A stretch of 64,000 nt of DNA from Faecalicatena contorta (lineage in GTDB: Bacteria; Bacillota; Clostridia; Lachnospirales; Lachnospiraceae): NCBI RefSeq assembly GCF_021531975.1, contig NZ_JAFBIY010000005.1, positions 124,001 through 188,000 of the forward strand. Reading direction: 5' to 3'. The notes beneath the pieces were generated by a model. It saw only the letters and a program-made list of their open reading frames with translations, was not told the origin of the DNA and did not search any database. Made by a program: the position numbers and the translations under genes. Below are positions 49,706 through 58,462 of the stretch, piece after piece. The first letter of the stretch is position 1. Each line of letters begins with the position of its first letter.

Positions 49706-51565
49706 ATGGAAAAGAAAGAGCAGGATATAAAGAATATCATTGATGATAAGACAAAGGATGTATCGGTTCCGGAGACTCTGCAGCCAGAGCAGATAGAGAA
49801 AATGCTGCAAAGAGAGAATGTTAAAAATAAACAAAGAAATAAAAAAATATACCGAACGGTGGAAATTCTGGCAGCATGCGCAGTATTTGCGGTTGGCATC
49901 TATGCCTATGGAAATCTGAAAAAGCAGCCAGAGCAAAATGGGGAAAACGAGTCTGCAGAAATCAGTAAAAGCCATACGGTTGCAAGTGCACAGAGCTATG
50001 ATGAGATTTATTCATATATGGAAGCCCAGCAGGAAGAACTGGAGGTGCTGGAGGATGGCGCTCTGTATGATACAGGTGTGATGACGGCAGAATCGTCCGC
50101 AGAAAGTTTTTCATCAAAACAAAGTGAAGCCGCAGCCAGAGGGGATTATTTGGAGACAAATGTGCGGCAGGAAGGCGTGGACGAAGGTGATGTGGCGAAA
50201 ACAGACGGGAAATATCTGTTTGTTTTGAAGAATGATTCTCAGAAGATAGCAATCGTTGACACAGACGGGAATATGAAGGAAGTCGGTGAGATAGAGGTTG
50301 AAGAAAATCATACGATTTACGAAATATATTTACTTCCGGAGAAACAGAAGTTAGTTCTTGTAGGCTCTGCGTATCCTGAAGAGCTGTCAGAGGTAATTAC
50401 CTATGATATTTCAGACATTTCTTCGCCGCAAGAGCTGGGACGGGTAACGCAAAGCGGGTATTATCAATCATCCAGACTGGTTGATGGATACGTTTATTTA
50501 TTCAGTGAATATTATGCCGGCAATGATATTGAGAAGGACGAACCGAAAACATTTGTCCCGCTCGTAAATGATGAAGTAGTAAAAGAAACGGATATATATA
50601 TGCCACTGACGCAAGAGGGAAGACAATACGAGGTTCTGACATCAATCAACGTCAACCATCCGGAGGTGGCCGCAGACAGTAAGGCGATTTTTACAAAGGG
50701 CGGGCAAATCTATGTAAGTAACGAGAATATATATTATTATGAGACAGAATGGCAGGCATTTGGGGACAGAAGTAAAACGACTGTTCGCAAAGTCTCTTAT
50801 AAAGATGGGAAACTTAAGGCCAAAGCCCAGGGAACATTTGCAGGTTATATCAATGATTCCTTTTCCATTGATGAGTACGAAGGCAGGTTGCGTGTAGTGA
50901 CAACCAGTGGCGATACCAATGCGGTTTATGTTCTGGATGAGGATCTGGAAATTATCGGAGAGATTGAAGGCCTGGCAAAAGATGAAAGAGTGTATTCGGC
51001 ACGTTTCATGGGCGATACAGCGTATTTTGTGACCTTTCGGGAGACAGATCCATTATTTACTGTCGATTTGTCTGATCCGGAAAATCCGACGATCATCGGT
51101 CAGCTTAAGATACCTGGTTTTTCGGAATATCTGCATTTTTATGGAGAAGGGAAGCTGCTTGGTATTGGTATGAATGTGGATGAAGAGACGCAGGTAACAG
51201 ATGGTGTTAAACTTACCATATTTGATATTTCTGATAAGACAGATGTAAAGGAAGAGGCAACATATGTATTGAAGGATGTCTATAGTACAGATGTCTTCTA
51301 TGACTATAAAGCAGTCCTGATTGATGTTGAGAAAAATAGGATCGGATTTGCAGCATATCCTGCCGGAAACCAGAAATACTACCTTTTCTCATATGATGAA
51401 AAGGAAAAGCGTTTTATCTGTAACATGGAAGAGGAGATAAACGGCAACAGCTCCAGTACGGTGAGAGGCTTATATATTAACGATACTTTATACGTGGTAC
51501 AGGGGAACGTGATCGAAGCGTACAGTCTAAGAGATTATAAAAAAGTAGATGATCTGATTCTGTAA
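49706..51565 (+). CDS. Membrane-anchored secreted beta-propeller protein
   Basis: 619 residues: a cytoplasmic N-terminus of about 50 residues, one membrane helix (TVEILAACAVFAVGIYAYG), a linker, and a beta-propeller domain from about 150 (YLETNVRQEGVDEGDVAKTDGKYLFVL, a hallmark of the beta_propel family). Its cytoplasmic tail could hold the sigma factor encoded just upstream, by analogy with anti-sigma pairs. That is inference; the family itself is of unknown function. The RBS is AAAGAGGTG. Confidence 0.82.
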   Translation: MEKKEQDIKNIIDDKTKDVSVPETLQPEQIEKMLQRENVKNKQRNKKIYRTVEILAACAVFAVGIYAYGNLKKQPEQNGENESAEISKSHTVASAQSYDEIYSYMEAQQEELEVLEDGALYDTGVMTAESSAESFSSKQSEAAARGDYLETNVRQEGVDEGDVAKTDGKYLFVLKNDSQKIAIVDTDGNMKEVGEIEVEENHTIYEIYLLPEKQKLVLVGSAYPEELSEVITYDISDISSPQELGRVTQSGYYQSSRLVDGYVYLFSEYYAGNDIEKDEPKTFVPLVNDEVVKETDIYMPLTQEGRQYEVLTSINVNHPEVAADSKAIFTKGGQIYVSNENIYYYETEWQAFGDRSKTTVRKVSYKDGKLKAKAQGTFAGYINDSFSIDEYEGRLRVVTTSGDTNAVYVLDEDLEIIGEIEGLAKDERVYSARFMGDTAYFVTFRETDPLFTVDLSDPENPTIIGQLKIPGFSEYLHFYGEGKLLGIGMNVDEETQVTDGVKLTIFDISDKTDVKEEATYVLKDVYSTDVFYDYKAVLIDVEKNRIGFAAYPAGNQKYYLFSYDEKEKRFICNMEEEINGNSSSTVRGLYINDTLYVVQGNVIEAYSLRDYKKVDDLIL

Positions 51566-51677
51566 GTTAAGTAAAGAGCTGCGTTGGCGGAAAGATTTTA
51601 AAAAGAATAAATAGTCAGAATATAATGCAAAATTAATACAATTATAAAATAATAAAATAAAAAATACAAAAATAGTG

Positions 51678-51706
51678 TTGACAAATATGGGGTGCAGTGA
51701 TATTAT
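51678..51706 (+). promoter_or_regulatory. Strong promoter in a gene-free region
   Basis: TTGACA, a 17-nt spacer and TATTAT, a near-consensus vegetative promoter. No plausible protein gene follows for 800 nt. Confidence 0.85.
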
Positions 51707-51712
51707 TAAGTC

Positions 51713-52392
51713 AATCCAAAAGAGCAGTTCAACTTCCTGACGAGAAAGGGAATTGAAAAAATATTTCATATGTCGGTGAGATATTATAGCAAATGGAAAT
51801 TGATGAAAGGAGGCTTACCCCGTTGGACAATTTTACAGAAATAACAATTCAATATATCCGTGGTATGGCAAATAGAAGTTCCCTGGGAATAAGCCTTAAT
51901 CATAGATAAAAGAACCGGTAGTTTAGTTGAAGAACAGAGTCGGAGAAGAGAACCGGATATAAGGATTCCGATTTGCAGATATATTGAAAGAAAGAATACC
52001 ACATAAATCAAAGAATTAGACGATGTGTAAAGAAACATCAGATAATATATCACATTTATATGAAAACTATATTAAATGAAGGTTATAGAAGAAATAACTT
52101 AATACTGTTATAGACAAATAATAAGGGCACTGGCTATAATGGAAACGGTTATAGGTATTATAATAGCCAAAGGAAATATTTAGTATAGAAAAAAGAGGGA
52201 TATAAATAATGATATCGAAGATTCGAAAAGAATAATTTCTTTAAAGAATCGGAAACTTTCGATTTAATAACAAACAGGCATGGGAACTTGAGGAACAAAA
52301 GATACCCTCCGATATAATAAATATATAAAAAATGATAAAATTAAATAGAAGATAGCCATTATAATTAAGAGAATTGTAATGGCTATTTTTTC
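51713..52392 (+). ncRNA. Candidate large structured noncoding RNA (about 680 nt)
   Basis: The region is bounded by a near-consensus promoter and a strong intrinsic terminator (ATAGCCATTATAATT / AATTGTAATGGCTAT plus Ts, 52352-52392). It is purine-rich, with many GAAA and AAG stretches. Long-range pairings are visible: AGGCTTACCC (51811) with GGGAATAAGCCT (51885), ATCGAA-GATTC with GAATC-CTTTCGAT near 52212-52265, and GGCTAT-AAT with ATT-ATAGCC near 52131-52170. The only small frame with an RBS (51793-51909, 38 codons) is unconvincing. Size and setting suit a giant RNA class such as ROOL, but I cannot confirm that without a covariance-model search. Confidence 0.6.
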
Positions 52393-52400
52393 TGTATATT

Positions 52401-52429
52401 TTGACAATAGATGTCTCGTATGCTACACT
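52401..52429 (+). promoter_or_regulatory. Promoter of the TPR/P-loop gene
   Basis: TTGACA, a 17-nt spacer and TACACT, starting 9 nt after the terminator of the candidate RNA. Confidence 0.85.
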
Positions 52430-52520
52430 TATATGTGTAAAATTGCAGATAATGTATCTCGTTGGAAAAGACCCTTAAATAAATGGGGAGTATTAACAAA
52501 TATATTTTGAGGTGAGGAAA

Positions 52521-55391
52521 TTGGATAAATACGAATATCGGGTAAAAACAGAACAGATGCTGGAGTACATGGAGAACAGACAGTATAAAAAAGCAATGGA
52601 AATTGCAGATACGATCGACTGGAGACGTGTTAAGAATGCAACGATGCTTAATACTGTCAGCGAGATTTATGAGTATTGTGGAGAATTCCAGAAGAGCCGT
52701 GATATTTTATTTGTAGCTTTTGATCGTTCTCCGAACAGCCGTAAGATCGTATATCGTCTTGGTACGCTTGCTCTTAAGATTAATGATATTGATGAGGCAT
52801 CTGATTGTTATGAGGAGTTCGTAAAGCTTGCTCCTAAGGATTCCAATCAGTATATATTAAAATATAGAATACTGAGAGCTCGCCGTGCACCACTGTCGGA
52901 GCAGATTGCGGCACTGGAAGATTTCAAGAAGGCAGAATATGTTGAAAAATGGGCATATGAGCTGGCAAAGTTATATCAGGAAGCAGGTATGACGGCAAAA
53001 TGTCTGGAGGAATGTGATGACCTCATATTGTGGTTCAGCGAAGGGAAATATGTGGTTCAGGCTATGGAACTCAAGATGAAATACAAGCCATTGACACCTC
53101 TTCAGCAGGAAAAGTATGAGAAAGAAAAAGGCATTAAGCCAAGAGTTCAGGTTGCAAAGCCGGAGGAAAAGCCGGAAGTAAAAGAACCAGTAAAGGGACC
53201 AGTGGTGGAAGAGGAACCAGTTAAAGAGTCCGTTGAAGAACCAGTTGAAGTAGAGGCAGATGCGACTCGTCGTATTCCGACAGGTGAGCTTACAAAGGCT
53301 CTTGCAGAGCTGGAGGCACAGGCTGCAGAGGCGCAGGAGCTCCCGGAAGAAGGTAAGAAATCATCCATTACTACAGTTGTAAAGGGTGCTACTTTGGAGG
53401 AAGCCCTTGTCAGTGGTATGGCTCTTGCCAGCGGGCTGAATTTTGAAGAAAAGAAGATGGCTGAGAAAGAAGAAGAACTGCTTCTTTCCAGTAAGATGAT
53501 GATTGATGATATCTTACAGGAGTGGGAAGAAAAGCAGAAGGAAAATGCACAGGCCATTGCAAAACAGAAGGAAAAGGATGAAGAACGCCTGAAAAAAGAG
53601 CGGGAAGAACTGGAAGCGCGTAGAGAAGCGGAACGTCTGGAAGCAGAACGACGCGAGGCAGAAGAAGTTGCAAGACGTGAGGCAGAAGAAGCCGCAAGAC
53701 GCGAGGCGGAAGAAGCCGCAAGACGCGAGGCAGAGGAAGCCGCAAGGCGTGAGGCAGAGGAAGCCGCAAGACGTGAGGCAGAAGAAGCCGCAAGACGCGA
53801 GGCAGAGGAAGCCGCAAGACGCGAGGCAGAAGAAGCCGCAAGACGCGAGGCGGAAGAGGCCGCAAGACGTGAGGCAGAAGAGGCCGCAAGACGTGAGGCA
53901 GAGGAAGCCGCAAGACGTGAGGCAGAAGAAGCCGCAAGACGTGAGGCAGAGGAGAAGAAGAGCAGAGCACTTCCGGAAGATATACAGAAGCTTGTTGAAG
54001 AGTTAGAGGGTGCTGCAGCTGACTATGCAGATGATGATTTTGATATAGAAGAAGAACTGGAAGTTACGGAAGAAGATAATGAAGATGATTTTGCTATCGA
54101 TCCGGATTTCCTGGATAGTTTTGATGACGAAGACGGATTCGTCGAAGAAGAGTATGATGAAGAAGAGTACGATGACGAAGACGACTTTGACGAAGAAGAG
54201 TATGCCGACGAAGACGACTTTGACGAAGTAGAATACGATGAAGATGACTATGCCGGATTTGAAGATGAAGACGAGTTTGATGAAGACGAGTTTGATGAAG
54301 ACGAGTTTGATGAAGACGAGTTTGATGAAGACGAGTTTGACGAAGATGAGTTTGACGAAGATGAGTTTGACGAGGACGAATTCGATGAAGTAGAGGATGA
54401 AGATGACTTTGGCGAGGATTCTTTTGATGAGGAAAACTTCTTTGACACAGATGAGCTTCCTGAGATAGAAGAACCTGAAGTAGAGGAGCCACTTGAGATT
54501 GAAGAACCTTCTGAGGAAGAGATCCAGAAACGAATCAAGAAGTCGAAAGGCAAAGGCGTTCCGTTTGACACAGGATTTGTTGTGACTGGCCGCTATGACC
54601 TGAATGCTACAAGTGAGATTGGATTGAAGGCGGGACTTACAGAAGAACAGAAGAAGCTGTTTTCTTACTTTGTACCTGTCAGAGGAATGAGCGAGCAGAT
54701 CGTGGAGGTACTTGACAATGACAGAAGAGCACAGCGTGAGGGTACATCCTGTACAGGAAATCTGCTTGTAATCGGACGTAAGGGATCTGGAAAGACAGTT
54801 CTTGCTGTAGATATTGTAAAAGCAATTCAGAAACAGCGTAACCTGAAACAGGGCAAGGTTGCTATTGTAACTGGTGAATCTCTGAATAAAAAAGATCTGA
54901 CAAATATTGTGCAGAAGCTTCGTGGTGGTGCGATTATTATTGAGAAAGCCGGTAAGCTGAACTCCAGAACTATTCAGGAGCTGAATATGCTCATGGAGAA
55001 AAAGACAGGAGAGATGCTTTTTGTTCTGGAAGATCAGAGAAAGCCTCTGGAAAGAATTCTGACAGCCAATCCGGATTTCAAGAAGAAGTTTACTTCCAAA
55101 CTGGAGCTTCCGGTATTTATCAATGATGAGCTTGTAACTTTCGGTCAGACATATGCGAAGGAAAATGGATATAAGCTGGATGAAATGGGTATTCTTGCAC
55201 TGTACAGCCGGATTGACGTGCTGCAGAGAGAGGATCATGCAGTGACTGTTGCAGAGGTTAAGGAAATTATGGATGAGGCAATTGCACATTCTCAGAAAGC
55301 AAATGTAAAGCATTTGGCGAGAAGAGTATTTGGCAGAAGTACGGACGAGTCCGACAGAATTATTTTGAAGGAAGAGGATTTCAAAATATAA
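52521..55391 (+). CDS. TPR protein with low-complexity repeats and C-terminal P-loop ATPase
   Basis: 956 residues from TTG 52521, which fits GAGGTGAGG 5-6 nt upstream; a GTG at 52512 lacks an RBS. The order is: TPR-like helices (1-165); a Pro/Glu/Val segment; a coiled-coil-forming tract of 12 exact 24-nt units encoding (A/V)ARREAEE (53667-53954); an acidic region with eight 15-nt units encoding DEDEF (54264-54383); and an AAA-type ATPase (about 700-925) with the Walker A motif GRKGSGKT near residue 755. The domain mix resembles EccA/CbxX-type AAA proteins loosely. Exact repeats make length variation likely. The role is unknown. Confidence 0.8.
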   Translation: MDKYEYRVKTEQMLEYMENRQYKKAMEIADTIDWRRVKNATMLNTVSEIYEYCGEFQKSRDILFVAFDRSPNSRKIVYRLGTLALKINDIDEASDCYEEFVKLAPKDSNQYILKYRILRARRAPLSEQIAALEDFKKAEYVEKWAYELAKLYQEAGMTAKCLEECDDLILWFSEGKYVVQAMELKMKYKPLTPLQQEKYEKEKGIKPRVQVAKPEEKPEVKEPVKGPVVEEEPVKESVEEPVEVEADATRRIPTGELTKALAELEAQAAEAQELPEEGKKSSITTVVKGATLEEALVSGMALASGLNFEEKKMAEKEEELLLSSKMMIDDILQEWEEKQKENAQAIAKQKEKDEERLKKEREELEARREAERLEAERREAEEVARREAEEAARREAEEAARREAEEAARREAEEAARREAEEAARREAEEAARREAEEAARREAEEAARREAEEAARREAEEAARREAEEAARREAEEKKSRALPEDIQKLVEELEGAAADYADDDFDIEEELEVTEEDNEDDFAIDPDFLDSFDDEDGFVEEEYDEEEYDDEDDFDEEEYADEDDFDEVEYDEDDYAGFEDEDEFDEDEFDEDEFDEDEFDEDEFDEDEFDEDEFDEDEFDEVEDEDDFGEDSFDEENFFDTDELPEIEEPEVEEPLEIEEPSEEEIQKRIKKSKGKGVPFDTGFVVTGRYDLNATSEIGLKAGLTEEQKKLFSYFVPVRGMSEQIVEVLDNDRRAQREGTSCTGNLLVIGRKGSGKTVLAVDIVKAIQKQRNLKQGKVAIVTGESLNKKDLTNIVQKLRGGAIIIEKAGKLNSRTIQELNMLMEKKTGEMLFVLEDQRKPLERILTANPDFKKKFTSKLELPVFINDELVTFGQTYAKENGYKLDEMGILALYSRIDVLQREDHAVTVAEVKEIMDEAIAHSQKANVKHLARRVFGRSTDESDRIILKEEDFKI

Positions 55392-55400
55392 GAACAGAAG

Positions 55401-55442
55401 AGAGCTTTGACGAAGGAAGATTTGTCAAAGCTCTTTATTTTT
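55401..55442 (+). terminator. Intrinsic terminator
   Basis: AGAGCTTTGAC / GTCAAAGCTCT followed by TTATTTTT. Confidence 0.9.
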
Positions 55443-55501
55443 GTGTGTATCTAAAGTATAATATATAGTATATTACAACGGAATGTATGAGGATGTAAGA
55501 T

Positions 55502-57409
55502 ATGGGAAAAAAGAAAAAATCGTATGAAATTGGGGAACTTGACAGTTATCTGTTTGGACAGGGTAATCATTATGAGATTTATAAGAAGATGGGAGCTCAT
55601 AAGGTTAAGAAAGGAAAAACAGAGGGCGTTTATTTTGCGGTATGGGCGCCGAATGCGAAATCGGTATCTGTTGTCGGAGATTTTAACGGATGGGACACAG
55701 AAGCTAATCCTATGAAGCGGGAAGAAACAATTGGTATCTATACGTGCTTTGTGCCGGGAGTAGAAGAGTATGCGCTGTATAAGTACTGCATAGAGACATG
55801 TACAGGCGAGTATATTTTTAAAGCTGACCCGTATGCAAACTATGCAGAGATTCGTCCGGGTACTGCTTCCAAAGTTGTTGATATCTCTCACTTGAAATGG
55901 TCAGACAGCGCATGGATGGAAAACAGAAAGACATGGAAGCATACAGAGAACCCTATGTCCGTGTATGAAGTACATATTGGTTCATGGAAACGCCATCTGG
56001 GTGAGGAAGGAACAGGATTTTATAATTATCGTGAGTTTGCAAAAGAGATTGTAAAATATGTGAAAGATATGGGTTATACACATATTGAGCTTATCGGAAT
56101 TGCAGAGCATCCATTTGATGGTTCATGGGGTTATCAGGTAACAGGATATTTTGCACCGACCTCCCGTTACGGAACACCAGAGGATTTCGCATGGATGGTG
56201 AATTATCTCCATCGGAATAAGATCGGTGTCATTCTTGACTGGGTGCCGGCACATTTCCCAAGAGATGCATATGGACTGGCTAATTTTGACGGCACACCGA
56301 CATATGAATATGCAAATCCCAGAAAGGGTGAGCATCCGGACTGGGGTACCAAGATATTTGATTATGCAAAGAATGAAGTAAGTAACTTCCTGATCTCTAA
56401 TGCATTGTTCTGGACGGAGCAGTTCCACATTGATGGACTTCGGGTAGATGCTGTTGCATCTATGTTATATCTGGATTACGGAAAGCAGGATGGACAGTGG
56501 GTTGCAAATAAATATGGCGGTAAAGAGAATCTGGAAGCAATCGAATTCCTGCGCCATCTGAATTCTGTTATGGCAAAGCGTAATCCGGGAGTACTTATGA
56601 TCGCGGAAGAATCTACAGCATGGCCACATGTAACCGGAGATGTAGAGGAAGGCGGACTTGGTTTTAGTCTGAAATGGAATATGGGCTGGATGCATGACTT
56701 TACAGAGTATATGAAGCTGGATCCGTATTTCAGAAAATATAATCATAATTCCATGACATTTGCAATGAGTTATGCCTACAGTGAGAATTATATCCTTGTA
56801 TTGTCACACGACGAGGTCGTGCATTTGAAATGCTCAATGCTCAATAAGATGCCGGGACTTGGATTTGACAAATATGCAAACCTGAAAGCGGGATATGCAT
56901 TTATGATCGGTCATTCCGGTAAGAAGCTTCTTTTTATGGGACAGGAATTTGCACAGCTTCGTGAATGGAGTGAAGAAAGAGAGCTTGACTGGTATCTTCT
57001 CGCTGAGCCGGAGCATCAGGCGATCCAGAACTGGGTAAGAGATCTTCTTCATCTGTATAAAAAGAAGAAAGCATTATATGAAGTGGAGACATCATGGGAA
57101 GGATTTGAATGGATAAATGCAGACGATGCTGACAGGAGTATCTTCAGCTTTATGCGTCACTCCAAAGATGGAAAGAAGAATCTCCTCTTCGTGTGCAACT
57201 TTACACCTGTAGAAAGACCGGATTATCGTGTGGGTGTACCGCGCAAGAAGCAGTATAAGCTTATTATGAACAGTGACGATGTGAAATATGGTGGAACCGG
57301 CGAAGAGAGACCATTAGTATACAAGGCAGAAAAGCAGGAATGCGATGGAAGAGACTTTTCATTTGCGTATCCATTACCTGCTTATGGAGTTGCAATATTT
57401 GAATTCTAA
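55502..57409 (+). CDS. glgB: 1,4-alpha-glucan branching enzyme
   Basis: 635 residues: an N-terminal carbohydrate-binding module 48 (YFAVWAPNAKSVSVVGDFNGW), then a GH13 barrel with the nucleophile Asp in DGLRVDAVASMLYLDY, the acid Glu in IAEESTAWP, and LSHDEVVH. It introduces alpha-1,6 branches into glycogen. It is transcribed alone here, 35 kb from glgP. The first 15 residues are Lys-rich. The RBS is weak (GAGGATGTAAG). Confidence 0.96.
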   Translation: MGKKKKSYEIGELDSYLFGQGNHYEIYKKMGAHKVKKGKTEGVYFAVWAPNAKSVSVVGDFNGWDTEANPMKREETIGIYTCFVPGVEEYALYKYCIETCTGEYIFKADPYANYAEIRPGTASKVVDISHLKWSDSAWMENRKTWKHTENPMSVYEVHIGSWKRHLGEEGTGFYNYREFAKEIVKYVKDMGYTHIELIGIAEHPFDGSWGYQVTGYFAPTSRYGTPEDFAWMVNYLHRNKIGVILDWVPAHFPRDAYGLANFDGTPTYEYANPRKGEHPDWGTKIFDYAKNEVSNFLISNALFWTEQFHIDGLRVDAVASMLYLDYGKQDGQWVANKYGGKENLEAIEFLRHLNSVMAKRNPGVLMIAEESTAWPHVTGDVEEGGLGFSLKWNMGWMHDFTEYMKLDPYFRKYNHNSMTFAMSYAYSENYILVLSHDEVVHLKCSMLNKMPGLGFDKYANLKAGYAFMIGHSGKKLLFMGQEFAQLREWSEERELDWYLLAEPEHQAIQNWVRDLLHLYKKKKALYEVETSWEGFEWINADDADRSIFSFMRHSKDGKKNLLFVCNFTPVERPDYRVGVPRKKQYKLIMNSDDVKYGGTGEERPLVYKAEKQECDGRDFSFAYPLPAYGVAIFEF

Positions 57410-57423
57410 AAAAGAGGATACGG

Positions 57424-57456
57424 AAAAGGAGCTATTCATGCGGATAGCTCCTTTTT
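57424..57456. terminator. Bidirectional terminator between convergent genes
   Basis: AAAAGGAGCTAT / ATAGCTCCTTTTTT around an 8-9 nt loop. Confidence 0.92.
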
Positions 57457-57463
57457 TGTGGAC

Positions 57464-58402
57464 TTATAGTTCCAGTGCTTTGAAGTACATAAACCTCAGC
57501 TCTGGATGTCTGGTACGGATAAAATAACTATCCAGAGTCCGGCATGCTTTCTGAAACCAGAGAAGCTTTTCTGTATCAGGGTCCTCTTTGCATTGGGATT
57601 CATATAATTGCAGTAAATGGATCAGAAGCCAGTCCATGCGTTCGCCGTGGACAAGTGTGTGATCTTCAGTAAGCGGAAGGTACCCGAAAAACTGAAGCTC
57701 TTCATTCATCTTCTCTAAGGTGATGTCTGGGAGCCGCAGTATAAGAATATGGCGGATCATTGTCTTTCGGGGAATTTCGCCCAGGAGCTTCATCTGCCGG
57801 GTGAATTCGGAGTCATACCGGGTGCTGGTAATATGTTTTCGCAAAAGCTTCTGGGGGATGTTTTTGTTCTGTATATAGTTAAATGCATCTGTAAAGTACA
57901 GATGGCGCAGATAATGCTGTATTCGTTCCGGCAGGATCTGAAGCTGTATAAGACGTTCCGAAGGCACTTTTTCCAGATACGCCCTGGACAGTTCAAGCAT
58001 GTGTGCCGACCTTTCCTGATATTCGGGGGATTTGAGCTGCTTTTCTGTAAGATAAACAGAAAGGCTGCGGTCATAATACGCCTGGATGAGCCAGGATAAC
58101 TGGGCATCGGAAAGCTCCAGAGCCTGACCCAGAAGCAGGCATTGCTTGCGATTTCCCGGTACAGCTCTTCCGGTTCTCCAGTAGCGAAGCTTCAAAAGAG
58201 AGGAAGTCTTTTCGGGAGATCTGCCATACATGCGTTCATAGAGAAGCCTGTCGGTATCAATTTTACTGTTCAGGTGACAGGCATTCTGAAGCTGTCTGTG
58301 ATATTCCTGTAGTTTGATAAGTTCCGGTCGGGTATTCTGACTCAGCTGGATACACTGATTTGCCAGAGTGTGCAGTTGCTTTGTTACCGATGATGTATAC
58401 AT
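57464..58402 (-). CDS. Unknown protein, partner of the sigma-fusion gene
   Basis: 312 residues from ATG 58402 (GGAGGA upstream). It is largely alpha-helical and basic. The N-terminal third could hold an HTH (SSLLKLRYWRTGRAVPGNRK and LLLGQALELSDAQLSWLIQA resemble an Xre/HTH_3-like fold); the rest looks like helical repeats. The likely start sits right after a hairpin that contains the RBS. It is the second gene of an operon with an ECF sigma-transmembrane fusion, so a regulatory role is plausible, but I do not recognise the family. Confidence 0.7.
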   Translation of the reverse strand: MYTSSVTKQLHTLANQCIQLSQNTRPELIKLQEYHRQLQNACHLNSKIDTDRLLYERMYGRSPEKTSSLLKLRYWRTGRAVPGNRKQCLLLGQALELSDAQLSWLIQAYYDRSLSVYLTEKQLKSPEYQERSAHMLELSRAYLEKVPSERLIQLQILPERIQHYLRHLYFTDAFNYIQNKNIPQKLLRKHITSTRYDSEFTRQMKLLGEIPRKTMIRHILILRLPDITLEKMNEELQFFGYLPLTEDHTLVHGERMDWLLIHLLQLYESQCKEDPDTEKLLWFQKACRTLDSYFIRTRHPELRFMYFKALEL

Positions 58403-58406
58403 AATA

Positions 58407-58451
58407 GTCCTCCGATTGCATGTTCTGTTAATATATTCGCAATCGGAGGAC
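58407..58451 (-). promoter_or_regulatory. Hairpin sequestering the RBS of the downstream gene
   Basis: Perfect 13-bp arms (GTCCTCCGATTGC and complement) with a 19-nt loop in the 60-nt space between the two genes. The 3' arm on the mRNA contains GGAGGA, the RBS for ATG 58402. Folding should block translation of the second gene unless it is opened by translation of the first or by another factor. Confidence 0.8.
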
Positions 58452-58462
58452 ATAAGGGGACA

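Noticed and set aside
51793-51909. 38-codon frame with an internal AAAGGAGG and TTG start option
   Set aside because: The AAAGGAGG is part of a long-range complementary segment of the candidate RNA, and the peptide has no recognisable features.
53668-54006. 112-codon frame of Gln/Lys/Arg-rich repeats inside the TPR/P-loop gene
   Set aside because: It is an alternative reading of the 24-nt repeat with no independent RBS.
54003-55313. 436-codon minus-strand frame
   Set aside because: It is the antisense shadow of the TPR/P-loop gene; the acidic repeats create a long open frame on the other strand.
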